NCBI RefSeq assembly: GCF_026213295.1
Contig: NC_079431.1
Location: 16,795,965-16,859,964 of the forward strand
Origin: Gadus chalcogrammus
Taxonomy: Eukaryota > Chordata > Actinopteri > Gadiformes > Gadidae
DNA: 64,000 nucleotides
Direction of reading: 5' to 3'
Below the pieces are notes generated by a model. It was not told where the DNA came from, did no database searches, and saw nothing but the letters and a program-made list of their open reading frames with translations. The position numbers were made by a program, and so were the translations under genes. Position 1 is the stretch's first letter, and every line of letters starts with the position of its first letter. Positions 47,752 through 60,065 of the stretch are shown here, piece by piece.

Positions 47752-48830
47752 AAAGGTCCCATGGCATGCTACTTTATGGATGCTTTAATATAGATATTAG
47801 TAGGCCCCAAACACAGTTTTTGAAGACGTTCCCGAAATTCAGCCATGGTGCAGATTTACAGCCACTACGAGCCAGTCGCACATTGAGCTTACCCCAAATG
47901 CGCCGTTTCGGTGTCTGTAGCTTTAATGCAAATGAGGAGGAGAGAGGCGGGTCAAGGAGGAGGATGGGGGTGTGGCCCTGAGCAGCTTGCAGCCACGGTG
48001 CCAAGCGCTCTGTTTACAGTGGTGCATGGCGAGGCGCAAACAGCCTTTAGCCATGTTCTATTAATATTCTAGAACACACAGGAGTCCTGGAGCACTATAT
48101 CTAAATAATATCATATTATACAAAGATATCTATGTCATGTAATACATATTATCATGGCCAAGCTGTGTGCGCCTCCAGACGATATTATGAATCACAAACG
48201 ACTTCGTCGGGTTCTCCAACGTCTCTGGTTCTTCCTCTTTCACATCAATTTGAAGTAGACTGAACCGCTCGCTGCCTGCTGCCCGCTGCCCGCTGCCCGC
48301 GGTGGTGCTTCGCGCCGGTGGTGCCTCGCGGAGGTGGTGCCTCGCGGCAACCAGCGGTAGGCAGCATGTCGCAGTTCATACTTCAGGGAGTCAAAGCCAA
48401 AGTTCCTTTCCCCCAATTCCTTCTCAACCATGGCTGAGATAACCCCAACTACAGTCTCGTTGTGGAAATACAAGAGACGTCAAAGAACCGACGTGTTATG
48501 CGCCATAACATCAACAGCAAACACTGTGTGTAATCACACACACACACACACACATGTGGCGCTCGCACGGTCGTGTCTCATTGGTGGGCCAAATTCTCTG
48601 GGCGGGCCAGGCAGAGAAAGGGGAGGAGTTTAGATCCTTTAATACGACATATGGGACCACATTCAAAATCGCGCTTGAGCCTCCATTTTCTCAAAGGCAA
48701 GCAGAACACCTATTGCTCGTTTTACACAGAATGCAAGTTTTAGCCACTGGGGGACCATAGGCAGGCTAGGGGAACTCATATTTATGTTAGAAAACCTCAT
48801 AAAGTGAGATTTTCATGCCATGGGACCTTT
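47752..48830. mobile_element. Intact MITE (copy 2) with 17-bp terminal inverted repeats
   Basis: AAAGGTCCCATGGCATG (47752-47768) is matched perfectly and inverted at 48814-48830. The 1079-bp interior is the same sequence as the split copy at 15167-20928, including the GGTGGTGCTTCGC repeats, the GATAACCCCAACTA block and a short CA tract. No coding capacity. The host superfamily is not clear to me, and no clean target duplication is visible. Confidence 0.9.
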
Positions 48831-50966
48831 CAACAATTAGAAAGCTGATAACCTCAGTGAGAAAGATGTACTTAGCACCACAGCGCATCGACGCAAAACA
48901 ACTGAAATATAACATAATAACAGTTGTCAGAAGCACCATTTGTTTTTTGTAGTTTTAAACACGCATTTCATCTCCTAGAAATTGTACTGAAACGTCCTTC
49001 ACCAACAAATTTCCACTAAAACCCCTGACAATGAGTCATTGGTCTCTTCAGTTCACAAGGGAAGCTCGGCTTCTAGTCTACTTCATTGTTTTTATAAAGC
49101 TCCTGGCCACCCCTGCTTTGTGTTGACGGAGGGCGAACAGGATCACACAGAAACAGACCAAACTTTTGATTTGCTGTTTGGATGGCGATCTGAGATTGCT
49201 CAGAAGAGCACTTTTTCCCAGAAAACAACCATCACAGAAACCAGATCCGACTGTATGAATAAAATCTTTTGAATACGGCAAATATGAAATACATTTATAT
49301 ATTCAAGGATTTTTTTGGTATCTCTCTTTGTGCTCTTTGCATTTCTGTGAAAAGGCAAAAAAAGTAATAGAAAAATCACTTCATGCTGTGAGGTTGAAAA
49401 GATGTTTGAAGATGCTCCCTGAGCCGTTTATTTGGATAATCACCACCTCATCACACTGGCACGACACGTGCCCGGGATAAAACGTCCAAACGCTTTACCC
49501 CCCTGTGTCCCCCTGTGGCTCAACCCAAGCTTTGCATTGGGGCGGCCATGATGATTATGGCGAAAGTAATGAAAGCCATCTCTATTAATAGCCAACTGCC
49601 ATGGCAGAAATTAAGATCTGCAGACAGCAGAGAAATGGAGTGAGTGAAATCTAATGAGGCAAAAAATAGATCACTCATTTTCACTGAAATAAAAAAATAG
49701 GCTTGTGGAATTAAATAAAGGATGTCAGATAGAAGAAAAAGAAAATCTATCAAATACAAAACGAAAACACATATTAGATTAGATATGATTGGTTGATTGG
49801 TTTTGAACTCAAAGCCATCCCTGGATGTTAATGCAGGTATAAAGCATGAAGCATTCCAGATATATGACAAATATTTGGGTTACGATTTGGATGGCTGTAG
49901 GTATCAATTTGAAAAAGTGACATTTCATAGATGGGGTGATTCAACAGCACACTATTTTATTCATTATTATTTAATCTGTTTTAGAAGTTTGTATCTGACT
50001 TTGCAGCACTCCGACCACTTCTGACTTTAAACTCCACCAGTTCAGCTCCCTCACTTGCATTCAGGTTTGTGGTAGCAGCCTAGCGTTGGTCCATCAAGCT
50101 TCCCATTCCGCCCTTTGATTCTCGTCAATACCAATCCAGCCAATCACAGCTAAAGTGCCACCCTCTTTGGGATGGCCCAAATTGATGGGCTCTTCCTCTA
50201 CGCTCGTTTTGTATAACAAAAGTGTCACAAGACAGAATGGAAATTGGGGCTAATGTCAAAGTGACCTTATTATTTTTGTGGCTTCATAGTGGTTGAAGTT
50301 GACTTTGCCAACTTCTTTTCCCGTAACTACTCAAAGGAAACCCTAACTCTCAAGGGTGAAAACAAACACTGATAACGACTCAAACAGAAAGGATGCTTTC
50401 CCTCAAAATCAGCCACAGCCCGAGTCTTAAGCGCCAAAGTTTTTTTGCTGAGATATTGAAGTCTATGTTGGAGAGAAGCCAACACGACCCCAGGACAGGC
50501 GGCGGGACACATTATTTAGAGGCGCTGGTTATAAACCACGCTAGCTGATTAATTCCAATCCCCAGTACTGCACCTCGATAACGTCCTGAAGAATTTGGCC
50601 ATTTGTGAATTATTCAGCATGTAATTACAGAGTGTAGAAAGCTCACCATATGCTTTAGCCCCAAACTTTTGAGCCAAAGTCACCCCCTTTCAGTTTAACG
50701 TAATAACACATAAGCATGATGGGCTTTTAATTGAGCTCATTTCTCAGTTTGATTATCTGAAGCCTGGTCAGACGGCTTGTGTTTCTGATGAAAGGTTAAA
50801 CACACTCACTAGAAAACTGCTGCCAAGATCATTCTGCCTTCAAGGGCATCTGATCAGGAAAGCATTAATTTAAAAAAGAACGATTACAACCCTATGATGC
50901 GTTACATATAGATACATTTTATCGTAGTTTTCTATTTTTGGGATACAGGGATACAAATAAAAGTAA

Positions 50967-51180
50967 TTAGTACGCTACACGTGAACGTCCTAAGATAGCG
51001 CAATTTGATTGGTTTGCTATCTTGGGCTATTGGGCAATATCCCATGATTGAGATCACAAACTCGGACAGTCGTCTCGTCACGCAAATCAAAACAAATAAA
51101 CCGCTAATAAAACAACAACAAATCCAGGCAAAAAAAGTGATCTTGTTTATTTTTGGATTGTTCACGTGTAGTATACTAGA
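50967..51180. mobile_element. Possible short MITE
   Basis: TTAGTACGCTACACGTGAAC (50967-50986) and GTTCACGTGTAGTATACTAG (51160-51179) are inverted repeats with three mismatches, 214 bp end to end. The interior has no coding sequence. Confidence 0.5.
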
Positions 51181-51439
51181 ACAATTATATACAATAATTG
51201 TGAATTATGACAGGATCTCATCAAGTATTTCTTGATTTGTGAGGATTCATAATTATAACAGTATACAGGCCTATACAGGCATGTTATAACTAAAATGTAT
51301 TATTATTGGTAAATGGTACATTAACAGCATTTACATTGAGCCTTTTTGAGTGGCCACTCAAAATACTTAACAATTATTGCTTCATCTTTCTATTCATTCA
51401 CACATTCATATATCAACGGTGTATGAAGCAGGGATGGTT

Positions 51440-51540
51440 AGGTTTCTTGCTCATGGACACATCAAAACTTGTCTAGGGTGAGCCGGAGATCAAACCAGCA
51501 ACCTTCCAGTAACAGACAACCCACTCGTCCTCCTTAGCCA
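51440..51540 (-). mobile_element. tRNA-derived SINE fragment
   Basis: On the minus strand GCTGGTTTGATCTCCGGC (about 51483-51500) is a B box. The plus strand shows TTTCTTGCTCATGGACAC, the antisense of the usual fish SINE body. Confidence 0.6.
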
Positions 51541-52095
51541 GCTGCTATCTTATGGAACCCCATTAAAATGTAACCCCATAGTTTCTAAGTACTTCTCAGC
51601 CTCATTTGAGCTATTTGAGCTTTATTTTTTCTTGTTCAATTGGCATCCATCTTGGTTTTGTACTAGCGAGCTGGGTGGTGGAACTGAACATTGTCTCACA
51701 TTTGCAGTGGAACATGATTTCTATATACTTCAAAGCTTCAATTGAGCTATTAGAGCTTAATGCTCATGATGTGTGTGTATGTGTGTGTGTGTATGACTCA
51801 CCAAGTGTGTGTTTGTGTCTGTGAGTGTGTGTGTGTGTTTGTGTTTGTGTGAGTGTGCGTGAGCAAGAGTGCATGTTTCTGTTTGTGTGTCTGCATGAAT
51901 GTGTCTCTGTCCGTTTCAGTGTGTTTGATAAAACGTGTAGATGAGAATTAATCGATGGTGAGTCATCCAGTGCAGACCAGATAGATGATCACCAAACACA
52001 TTCATCACCAAACAGATTTATCTATCTTTTGGCTGACCAGAATCAGCCAAAAGTTTTGAGCCAAGGGACTCCACCGTGTCCATAGTAACGTTACA

Positions 52096-52129
52096 CTGTT
52101 TGTAATCAACAGCCGTTGATTACAAACAG
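52096..52129. repeat. Perfect 15-bp hairpin with 4-nt loop
   Basis: CTGTTTGTAATCAAC (52096-52110) and GTTGATTACAAACAG (52115-52129) are exact inverted repeats around AGCC. Confidence 0.95.
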
Positions 52130-52187
52130 CTGTTATTATTGTTAATTATTAATGTTGATTAATTTATCAAAAACATTTTTAAAATTA

Positions 52188-55100
52188 CATTTAACTTTAC
52201 ATTTAGGGCATTTAGCAGAAGCTTTTATCCAAAGCGACTTACAATAAGTACATTTGTCATAAGAAGTGCATCAATATATCGCTGTCGGTACAGAAAGGAT
52301 GTTCATAGAACCAAGTGCAAGTACCACAATCGCTAGGCTAATCAATTCCCTGTGTTACAGCCATGATAGCAGCTACTGCAGTTGCTACACAGTTAAGTAC
52401 TATAATACAATACAATGCAATACAATACAATACAATACAGTGTACAATGGTGGCCAGAAGGGGGGGTTGGCTATGCAGTGTCGAGGTGGACTCTGAACAG
52501 GTGAGTCTTGAGTCTTTTTCGGAAGATAGTGAGCGACTCTGCGGTCTTGAGAGCGGCAGGGAGCTCGTTCCACCACTGAGGTCCCAAAACCGAGAAAAGT
52601 TGTGGCTTTGCTGAACGGCCTTTGCTAGCTCTTAGCGATGGCGGTTCCAGACGTCCAGCTGAGGTAGTTGAGCGGAGGGATCGAGCTGGGGTGTGTGGCT
52701 TTAGCAATACTTGGAGGTAGGCAGGGGCATTTCCATCAACTGCCTTGTATGCCAGTACCATCGTCTTAAATTTGATGCGAGCTACTACAGGGAGCCAGTA
52801 AGAAGAGGGGGGTCACATGGGAGAACTTCAGTAGGTTGAACACAAGGCGCGCTGCCGCATTCTGGATGCGCTGCAAAGGTTTAATCGCAGAGTCAGGAAG
52901 TCCAGCCAGGAGTGAGTTGCAGTCGTCGAGGCGGGAGATGACGAGTGATTGGACTAGAAGCTGAGCTGCTTCCCTTGTGAGGAAGGGCCGGATTCTGCGG
53001 ATGTTGTAAAGTGCAAATCTGCAGGATCGGGCGACTGCAGTGATGTTTGCAGTGCAGGATAACTGATAGTCCAATACCACACAGAGGTTTCTTGCAGTTG
53101 GAGAGGGAGATACAGTGATGTTCTCGACGGTGACCAGTAAGTCCATGTGTGGGCAATCTTTCCCTGGGATTAGGAGGAGCTCGGTTTTGTTGAGCTCAAG
53201 CCTCAGGTGATGGGCAGTTGTCCAGGTGCTGACGTCCGCCAGACATTCCGATATGCGTGTTGCAATCAGGGTTTTATCAGATGAGGGGAAAGAGAGAAAT
53301 AGCGTGAGTGTCGTCAGCATAGCAGTGATAGGAAAAGCTGTGTGATGCAATTACCGAGCCCAGAGACCTGGTATAGAGTTAGAACAGAAGAGGCCCCAGT
53401 ACAGAGCCTTGAGGGACACCAGTTTCAAGCGTGCAAGGTTTGGACAAGGAGCCATTCCATGTCACTTGATAGGTGCGGTTCGTCAGGTAGGATGTGAACC
53501 AGGAAAGAGCAGATTCAGCGATGCCAAGTTCGGCAAGAAGGATCTGGTGGTTCACCGTGTCAAATGCTGCGGACAGGTCGAGGAGAATGAGAACCGATGA
53601 GAGGGACGAGGCTCTTGCAGCACGGAGGGACTCAGTCACCGCGAGGAGAGCCATCTCGGTGGAGTGTGCCTTCTTGAAACCTGACTGGTGAGGGTCAAGG
53701 AGGTTGTTAGATGAGAGATAGTTGGTTAGCAACGGCACCTTCCAGTGTTTTAGACAGGAATGAAAGAAGAGATACCGGTCCGTAGTTCTGGATGTCGGTG
53801 GTATTAAGAGTTGTTTTTTTGAGGAGAGGCTTTATTCTGGCAGTCTTGAAAGACGCTGGAACGATGCCTGAAGTGAGGGTGGAGTTGATAATTGAGGTGA
53901 GAAATGGTGGGATCTCGCTTGAGACATCCTGGAGGAGAGAGGAGGGGATAGCGTCAAGGGGGCAGGTGGTGGCATGGTTAGATGTTATTATTCTGTTTAC
54001 CTCGTCAGAGGTGAGAGGGCTAAATTGGGTAAAAGAAAGAAGGAAAGATAGTGAGATAGATCATTAGGACAGTCTGATCTCTTCCATTTCCTCTCAGCTG
54101 CTCGCAACTTTCTTCTACAAGTCCGCAGAGGATGGGACAGCCAAGGCGGGGGCGGTGAAGATTGCGCTGGTCTGGAGTGGAAGGGGCAGAGGGAATCCAA
54201 GGAGGAGGAGAGGGAGGATAGCAGAGTGTCTGAAGATTCATCTGTAAATAGTTGAGAGAATCGTTCGATAGAAGGAAGTTAAGACAGAACAGTAGAGGCA
54301 AACGTAGAGGGAGAGAGGGATTTGAGGTTACGGCGAGTGGTGACAATGTGGGAACTTGAGAGGAGGGAGGGAGAGGATTTCAAGGGGAGAGAAAAATCAA
54401 CAAAGTGATGGTCAGACACAGGGAGCGGGGTAAGTGTTAAGTCAAAGGTGGCGAAAAAGTTGGTTAGTTCAGGTGAGTGCAACTTCTCTGGCAGGATGTT
54501 GAAGTCGCCGAGGATAACGAGTGGGGTGCCATCCTCAGGAAAGCAGCTGAGGAGGGCATCCATCTCGTCGTAGAAGTCACGGAGGGGACCTGGAGGACGG
54601 TAGATCACCACAATGGAGAGCTTGATAGGAATGGTGACCGTGACAGCGTGGAGTTCAAACGCAGATCTGGCCAAGTGTTCTAGTGGTAGGACCACATGGG
54701 CGAGATGAGGTGTCCGGTCCCCCCTCCTCGCCCGGATGGTCTAGGGGTGTGCGAGAATGAGTAGACGGTGGAGAGGGAAGCAGGAGTAGCAGAGTTCTCT
54801 GGAGTGATCCAGGTCTCTGTCAGGGCCAGGAAAAATGACCAATTGAGTTCCGAGTGCAGGATCACTCTGCCAATCTGCCACAGTTTCATCAATTAGTGTT
54901 TTAGAATGAACAACCCAGCACACTTATTTAAGTTGTATGTCCGTGGAGTTCAAACGCAGATCTGGCCAAGTGTTCTAGTGGAAGGACCTGGTAGGACCAC
55001 ATGGGCGAGATGAGGTGTCCGGTCCCCCCTCCTCGCCCGGATCGTCTAGGGGTGTGCGAGAATGAGTAGACGGTGGAGAGGGAAGCAGGAGTAGCAGAGT

Positions 55101-55550
55101 TCTCTGGAGTGATCCAGGTCTCTGTCAGGGCCAGGAAAAATGACCAATTGAGTTCCGAGTGCAGGATCACTCTGCCAATCTGCCACAGTTTCATCAATTA
55201 GTGTTTTAGAATGAACAACCCAGCACACTTATTTAAGTTGTATGTCCGTGGAGTTCAAACGCAGATCTGGCCAAGTGTTCTAGTGGAAGGACCTGGTAGG
55301 ACCACATGGGCGAGATGAGGAGTCCGGTCCCCCCTCCTCGCCCGGATGGTCTAGGGGTGTGCGAGAATGAGTAGACGGTGGAGAGGGAAGCAGGAGTAGC
55401 AGAGTTCTCTGGAGTGATCCAGGTCTCTGTCAGGGCCAGGAAAAATGACCAATAGAGTTCAGAGTGCAGGATCACTCTGCCAATCTGCCACAGTTTCATC
55501 AATTAGTGTTTTAGAATGAACAACCCAGCACACTTATTTAAGTTGTAAGA
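52188..55550 (-). mobile_element. L2-like LINE with tandemly repeated 5' end, decayed
   Basis: The 3' tail is at 52205-52260 (plus-strand GGGCATTTAGCAGAAGC... then CCAAAGCGACTTACAATAAG, a well-known fish L2/SINE tail). Upstream on the minus strand come the RT C-terminus (LGPQWWNELPAALK), the thumb (LVQSLVISRLDDCNSLLAGL, RIQNAAARLV) and the catalytic YADD (about 53315-53326, in a shifted frame). Before these are GVPQGSVLGPLLF and LLDLSAAFDTVNH (about 53390-53570), then endonuclease blocks (YRPPG, VILGDFN, SDHHFVDF; LALTETWI). Frameshifts separate the blocks. The first endonuclease segment is present three times at 305-bp spacing. Confidence 0.9.
54640..55550. repeat. 305-bp tandem array of a LINE 5' segment, three units
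   Basis: Three near-identical units each contain, on the minus strand, ACTTAAATAAGTGTGCTGGG..., a start region, and the endonuclease beginning (LALTETWITPENSATPASL, STVYSFSHTPR). The same codon starts fall at 54892, 55197 and 55502, exactly 305 bp apart. Units 2 and 3 share an extra AAGGACCTGGTAGG absent from unit 1. Differences between units are few. Confidence 0.95.
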
Positions 55551-55942
55551 ATTAACCTTCTCCCTCTAAATTTTATAATTATATTAATTATAATTAAAGA
55601 TTATTTCGCCTTTTAATATCTTATTTAAAAAAAGTAGATCCTATCAAAGGAATACCAATGAACATCAGTAGAAACCAGTACAGGTTGTACCAGTAAAAAC
55701 GGGATTCAAAAGATGTGCATAATTGCCCAATTAACATGAGGTCAATTGAAGTTTAACTTCGTCCCAACCCGTTTGCAGCGGTGAAAGTTTACACCCTGAT
55801 GCAAGCTGCCTGTGATCCTTAATGTTGTCCATTGGTTGAGTTCGTTAGGAGGTTAAACACTTGGTCATTCACATTCCAAGCAGTCATCTTGGTACTTATT
55901 AAGCATTATTATTATTTATTATTATTATTATTATTATTTCAG

Positions 55943-55984
55943 ATGCAGACATCACATCAGCCATCAACCCTCGTCTGTGTCCCT
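55943..55984 (+). CDS. tfpi: Candidate tfpi linker exon between Kunitz 1 and 2
   Basis: A T-rich tract ending TTATTTCAG precedes 42 nt that read, in the phase set by the Kunitz-1 exon, DADITSAINPRLCP, followed by a GTAACT donor. The length is a multiple of three and the phase is 1 at both ends, as needed to join Kunitz-1 to Kunitz-2. Mammalian TFPI has a short exon of this kind at this position, starting with a similar Asp-Asn/Asp-Ala stretch. Weaker donors at 55973 or 55979 would also keep the frame. Direct splicing from 45149 to 62117 is also in frame, so use of this exon is an inference. Confidence 0.5.
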
Positions 55985-56021
55985 GTAACTTTTGAGTGAC
56001 AGAGTACGAGAGAACACTGGG

Positions 56022-56046
56022 GGAGGGGGGGGGGGGGGGGGGGGGT
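56022..56046. repeat. Poly-G tract
   Basis: About 25 consecutive bases that are almost all G, possibly able to form a G-quadruplex and prone to sequencing error. Confidence 0.9.
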
Positions 56047-58993
56047 TAAGACAAACGAACAACCAAGCCAAGATGAACGTGTGATAGAGAAGACATGGCT
56101 GAAGTGCATTTCTCAAGTGGAACAAAACAGAGTACAGGGAGTGATTGCAGGAGAAGTATAGTTCCGGAAAATAGGACCCAAGCTATTTCTCCAAGGGGAG
56201 GAGATGTCAGCTTGTTTAGAGAGATAAGAAGAGGCTTAGATATCCTGATTTAAGGACTGGATAATCCTTCAGAGCAAAGCCAGGAGATGGAAAAAAAAAA
56301 GCTCTTATTTTTTCTTTTGAAAGCAACGTCCGCCTGACTTCATAGTGAGGGAATACACATGGTTCTGAATGTGGATGATCCCGTGGCACTTCTCGGCCCT
56401 GGACATAAAGCACTATTTGTGGTTTTTCTTCTCCATTATTACAGATAGAAGAAGATCTTGCTTTTGCACTTTCACATATGAGATTGGTGACATCCGCTGA
56501 TACAATGGCCGATATTAACCTTTTATTGATATCCAGATATTGACAGCCATATTAATTAATATTAAAGGGGCCAAAGGTCATTTAAGAGTTAGGCAGAAGA
56601 AAGAAAGATTTTGTATTTAAACAGCCCAAAAATATATTGAATTGTGTTTAATTTCACTGACATGTGATTGAATCATCAAACCAATCACAAAAGAGATGCC
56701 CTGATTGGTCAAAAATTAGTCGCTATTGGTTTAAAATCTAAAAAGGCTCATAAGGCATGCACACTCTACTCAAAACAGATAGTATCAGATATTGCATTTC
56801 ACTCATCTCACTAACATGTGATGAATGGCTGTGCCATTTTCAACAAATACACTCAAATAATAGTTCTTAAATCTTACCTAACCCGCCTTTAGTTGATCTG
56901 TGATCCACCATGGATAGCCATGACCTCTGACTGTATCCATATTGCAGGCCATTTAGAAGTATGTCCATAAAACATTAAACAGGGTACAAACAGAAAAGCA
57001 GCTGATAAATAAAACATATTCTCAAAGTAAACTAACACAGTGACTAAGATCAACCATGATCTTAAAGTTCTGGGAGATACAGCTTACGAAACATTTTTCC
57101 AGAGAGGAAAAACAGCAACCGTATTAACTGTATAAATTAAGTCTCTAATTTATGAGTTAGTATTAAACTTTACATGATATATAAGGAAAAGTTTTGCAAG
57201 ATATAGGTCTGTTTAGAACATAAAACACTTTGATGTAGATCCTTGTACACCATCATTTACAACATTGTACAGTGTAGATATGTTAAATCTAAATCGAACC
57301 CTACCCTAACCCTAACCAAAGTAAGAACTGCTGTTAGGCTAGTACTTGAGCGAACCTTATGCTAACAATGTGCTAAACTATTAATTAAATATCACAAATT
57401 GGTCCAAGGGCTACTCAGCTTTGTGAACTTCTTGACAATAACACATAGGGCAAGCGGTCAGTCTGACAATGGAGATGGCTATATGTTACTTAGTTTGTGT
57501 GCCCATTCACCACGAGGCACAGCTTCACTGGCCACTCCCGCTGATCTAGATCTCCGCCTATCGGACACCTCGCTGTTCTATCTACCAAGCTGATACCGCA
57601 AGACTGCTTGAAAATCATTTCAAACAACATTTCTAGTGAAGAGTATTAGTTTGCGAACTCAGTGAATTAGTCCTCGTTTGTATTTATTTCGGAATGGTGA
57701 ACTTTTGCGTGGTGCCATCTTCTATGTCAGATCCAGTACCTTCCGCCATTTTACTTCAGTTTTATCAACAGCCTCTGTTAGCTTAGCTTCAGACGTTGTG
57801 GATGTTAGTTTCTGCTGGTGAAGTCCCACCCACTTGCACTGCTCTAATAGGTCTGTAGCGTCAGTGGGTCCCACCCCCTATAGAGGGGTGGGACTAGTGC
57901 TTGTAGTCTTACGAGAATCCTCCCCTCTTACACATATCATATCATATTGCGTCATCTTAAACAGGAAGTGTTGGAGATCGATACGGATCTCTCCAGTCTC
58001 CCCAGAAAATAAGGGAATGATGCACGGTTTCTAACGATACAAAGTTTAATGGAAATGGGTGAAGTTTCCCTTTAATGGTTTATTTGAAACATGGTAAGGA
58101 GCATATTTGATCAGTTGAATATAGTAAATTAAACTAGACATGTTGGCATGGCATGCATGCACAATGCACAGACCAAGGCTAATAAGCAAGCAAGCACGCT
58201 AAGTTTAAAGTCCATGGACCACTTTGGATTGAATAATGAGGCTGATTGTTTAACTTTTCCCGCAAGTTATAGTGCCCCCTGTGGTCAAAGTGGTGTTGAA
58301 CATGTTGGAGTCTTGCCCACGTATGTCTTCTATATGTGTACGAACTTGATACAAACTTATGGATACGACTTTTAAACTGATAATGTGACCTCAATTGATA
58401 TTTGATAAAAAACGTAAAAATGCCATACGATTTTGAATTAAGTCGGCAAAAACCGACTTAATGCAAAAAATAAAAAGTGATGAACAGAGGTTTCAATATG
58501 TTTGCAGGATCTCAAAGACCAAAATGATATGACCTCTATACAAGGACAAATCTTTTTTCTTTTTCCCAATGTTTCACTTTTCACAAAATTGGAGGATTTT
58601 CAAATGTTGAGAGCCAATCTACCCTAAGGGGATTTGAGGTGATGCGCTGGCAGAGTCCGACAGTCAACAAGACACAGTACAGGGATCAAGTCTGAGTGGG
58701 ATTAAGTGGTGTCAACCATTCATCCCATGTTAGCCGAATCAATCATTAAAAAAAACGCTCTGAAGAGTAGGGTTTTTGATGGGTTTGGGCCGTTGCAGCT
58801 AGGGTTGGGCATCGAGCATCGAGCATCGAATGGAACCGGGACTAACATTCCGGTTCTCCCGGAATCGTTCAAATTTAAAAATTTCGATTCCTAGTTTCGA
58901 TGCCCAGTCCGCTGACCGGAAGAAGAAGCCGCCGAACAGTAACGAAGAAGAAGCTTCCGGAGAACCCGCCAAACTGTGTGTGCGCGCGTAAAC

Positions 58994-59270
58994 ATGGAAA
59001 CTGTGCGGCGGCGCTCGAAAGTGTGGCTTAACTTCACTAAAATAAATGACAAGTCGGCTCGGTGCAACATTTGCAAAACAATTATATCGTGCAAAGGCGG
59101 GTGTACCACCAACATGATCAAACATCTCCGGGGTCATGGTGTACAGATAACTGAGTGCCCCGTCTTTGACGCGCTGCACCGGCCATCCTCCGTTGCCACT
59201 TCCTCCACTGCCTCTTCCTCCACTGCCTCTACCTCCGGCTCCGACCCTCACCCTAGCACCGCACTATCGG
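58994..59270 (+). CDS. hAT element exon 1: BED zinc finger
   Basis: Starts METVRRRSKVWLNFTKINDK and carries a BED finger (SARCNICKTIISCKGGCTTN then MIKHLRGHG; Cys-x2-Cys...His-x4-His). A Ser/Thr-rich tail (ATSSTASSSTASTSG) follows. It ends at GTTAGC in phase 1. The BED finger binds the transposon's own ends in this family. Confidence 0.82.
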
Positions 59271-59349
59271 GTTAGCAACAAATACGTAAACGGTTGGTCA
59301 ACTCAAATGCAAATACCAAGCTAACATTAGCCCATGTATTTTTTCATAG

Positions 59350-59515
59350 CCATACGACCTGAAATTGCAACCGTTAGCCAGGCAGTTACTCCGTTCAGCA
59401 TAGCGTCCAAGGGAAAGATGTCGGTGCAACAAGTGCAAGAGTGCCACAGAAAGGTTACAGCCTTTATTGTAAAAAGGTTGCATCCCTTTTCAGATGTGGA
59501 ATCACCAACATTTAG
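59350..59515 (+). CDS. hAT element exon 2
   Basis: Lies between a TTTTTCATAG acceptor and a TTTAG/GTTAGT donor. It encodes AIRPEIATVSQAVTPFSIAS, then MSVQQVQECHRKVTAFIVKR and LHPFSDVESPTFR, the helical region before the catalytic domain in ZBED-like hAT proteins. Phases 1 and 2 match the neighbouring exons. Confidence 0.82.
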
Positions 59516-59644
59516 GTTAGTTAAACAGCATCGATAGAGCTAACTTAATTAATAGTCCACACAGAGCTAAAGTTAAAGTAACAGTGATATTATTATTATT
59601 TTTTTTTTTGTTTGTTTATGTTTTTAGTTTGTTTATGTTTGCAG

Positions 59645-60065
59645 GGACATGGTGAAAGCCATCAACCCCAAGTACACACCACCTACCAGAGACTACTTGG
59701 CAAATAAATTAATACCATCTTGGTATGAGGTCGAGAAGTCAAATGTCATTACAGAGCTCAGTGACGTCTGCTCTGTTGCACTCACATGTGATGGTTGGAG
59801 TAGCATCACACAGGACCATTCCCTCACCATCCCAGCACACTATATAGTGGAGGGCAAAATGCAGCAAAAAGTGCTAAAAACAAAAGCTGTGTACAAAGCA
59901 CAGACTGGCTGTGTTGTGGCAGAGGAAATAAGTGATGTTCTGTCAGAGTTTGGCATTTCTGGCAAAATGAAAGCAGTCACTGTAGATAATGCTGCCAATA
60001 TGGATGTGACTATTCAAATTCATGGAGAAGTTCAGACTATTTCATCCAGAAAGACCTCTGGTTAG
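59645..60065 (+). CDS. hAT element exon 3: start of the transposase catalytic domain, truncated
   Basis: After a TTTGCAG acceptor it reads DMVKAINPKYTPPTRDYLAN, then SVALTCDGWSSITQDHSLTI, with the first catalytic Asp in TCDGW. It then gives AVTVDNAANMDV, with the second conserved Asp. After that it diverges into 16 unrelated residues and a stop at 60063. The third acidic residue and the hAT dimerisation region are missing, so the protein, about 287 residues if spliced, cannot be an active transposase. I infer an internal deletion. Confidence 0.85.

Noticed and set aside
57299..57317. Interstitial telomere sequence (CCCTAA units)
   Set aside because: Only about three imperfect units (CCCTACCCTAACCCTAACC), too short to distinguish from chance.
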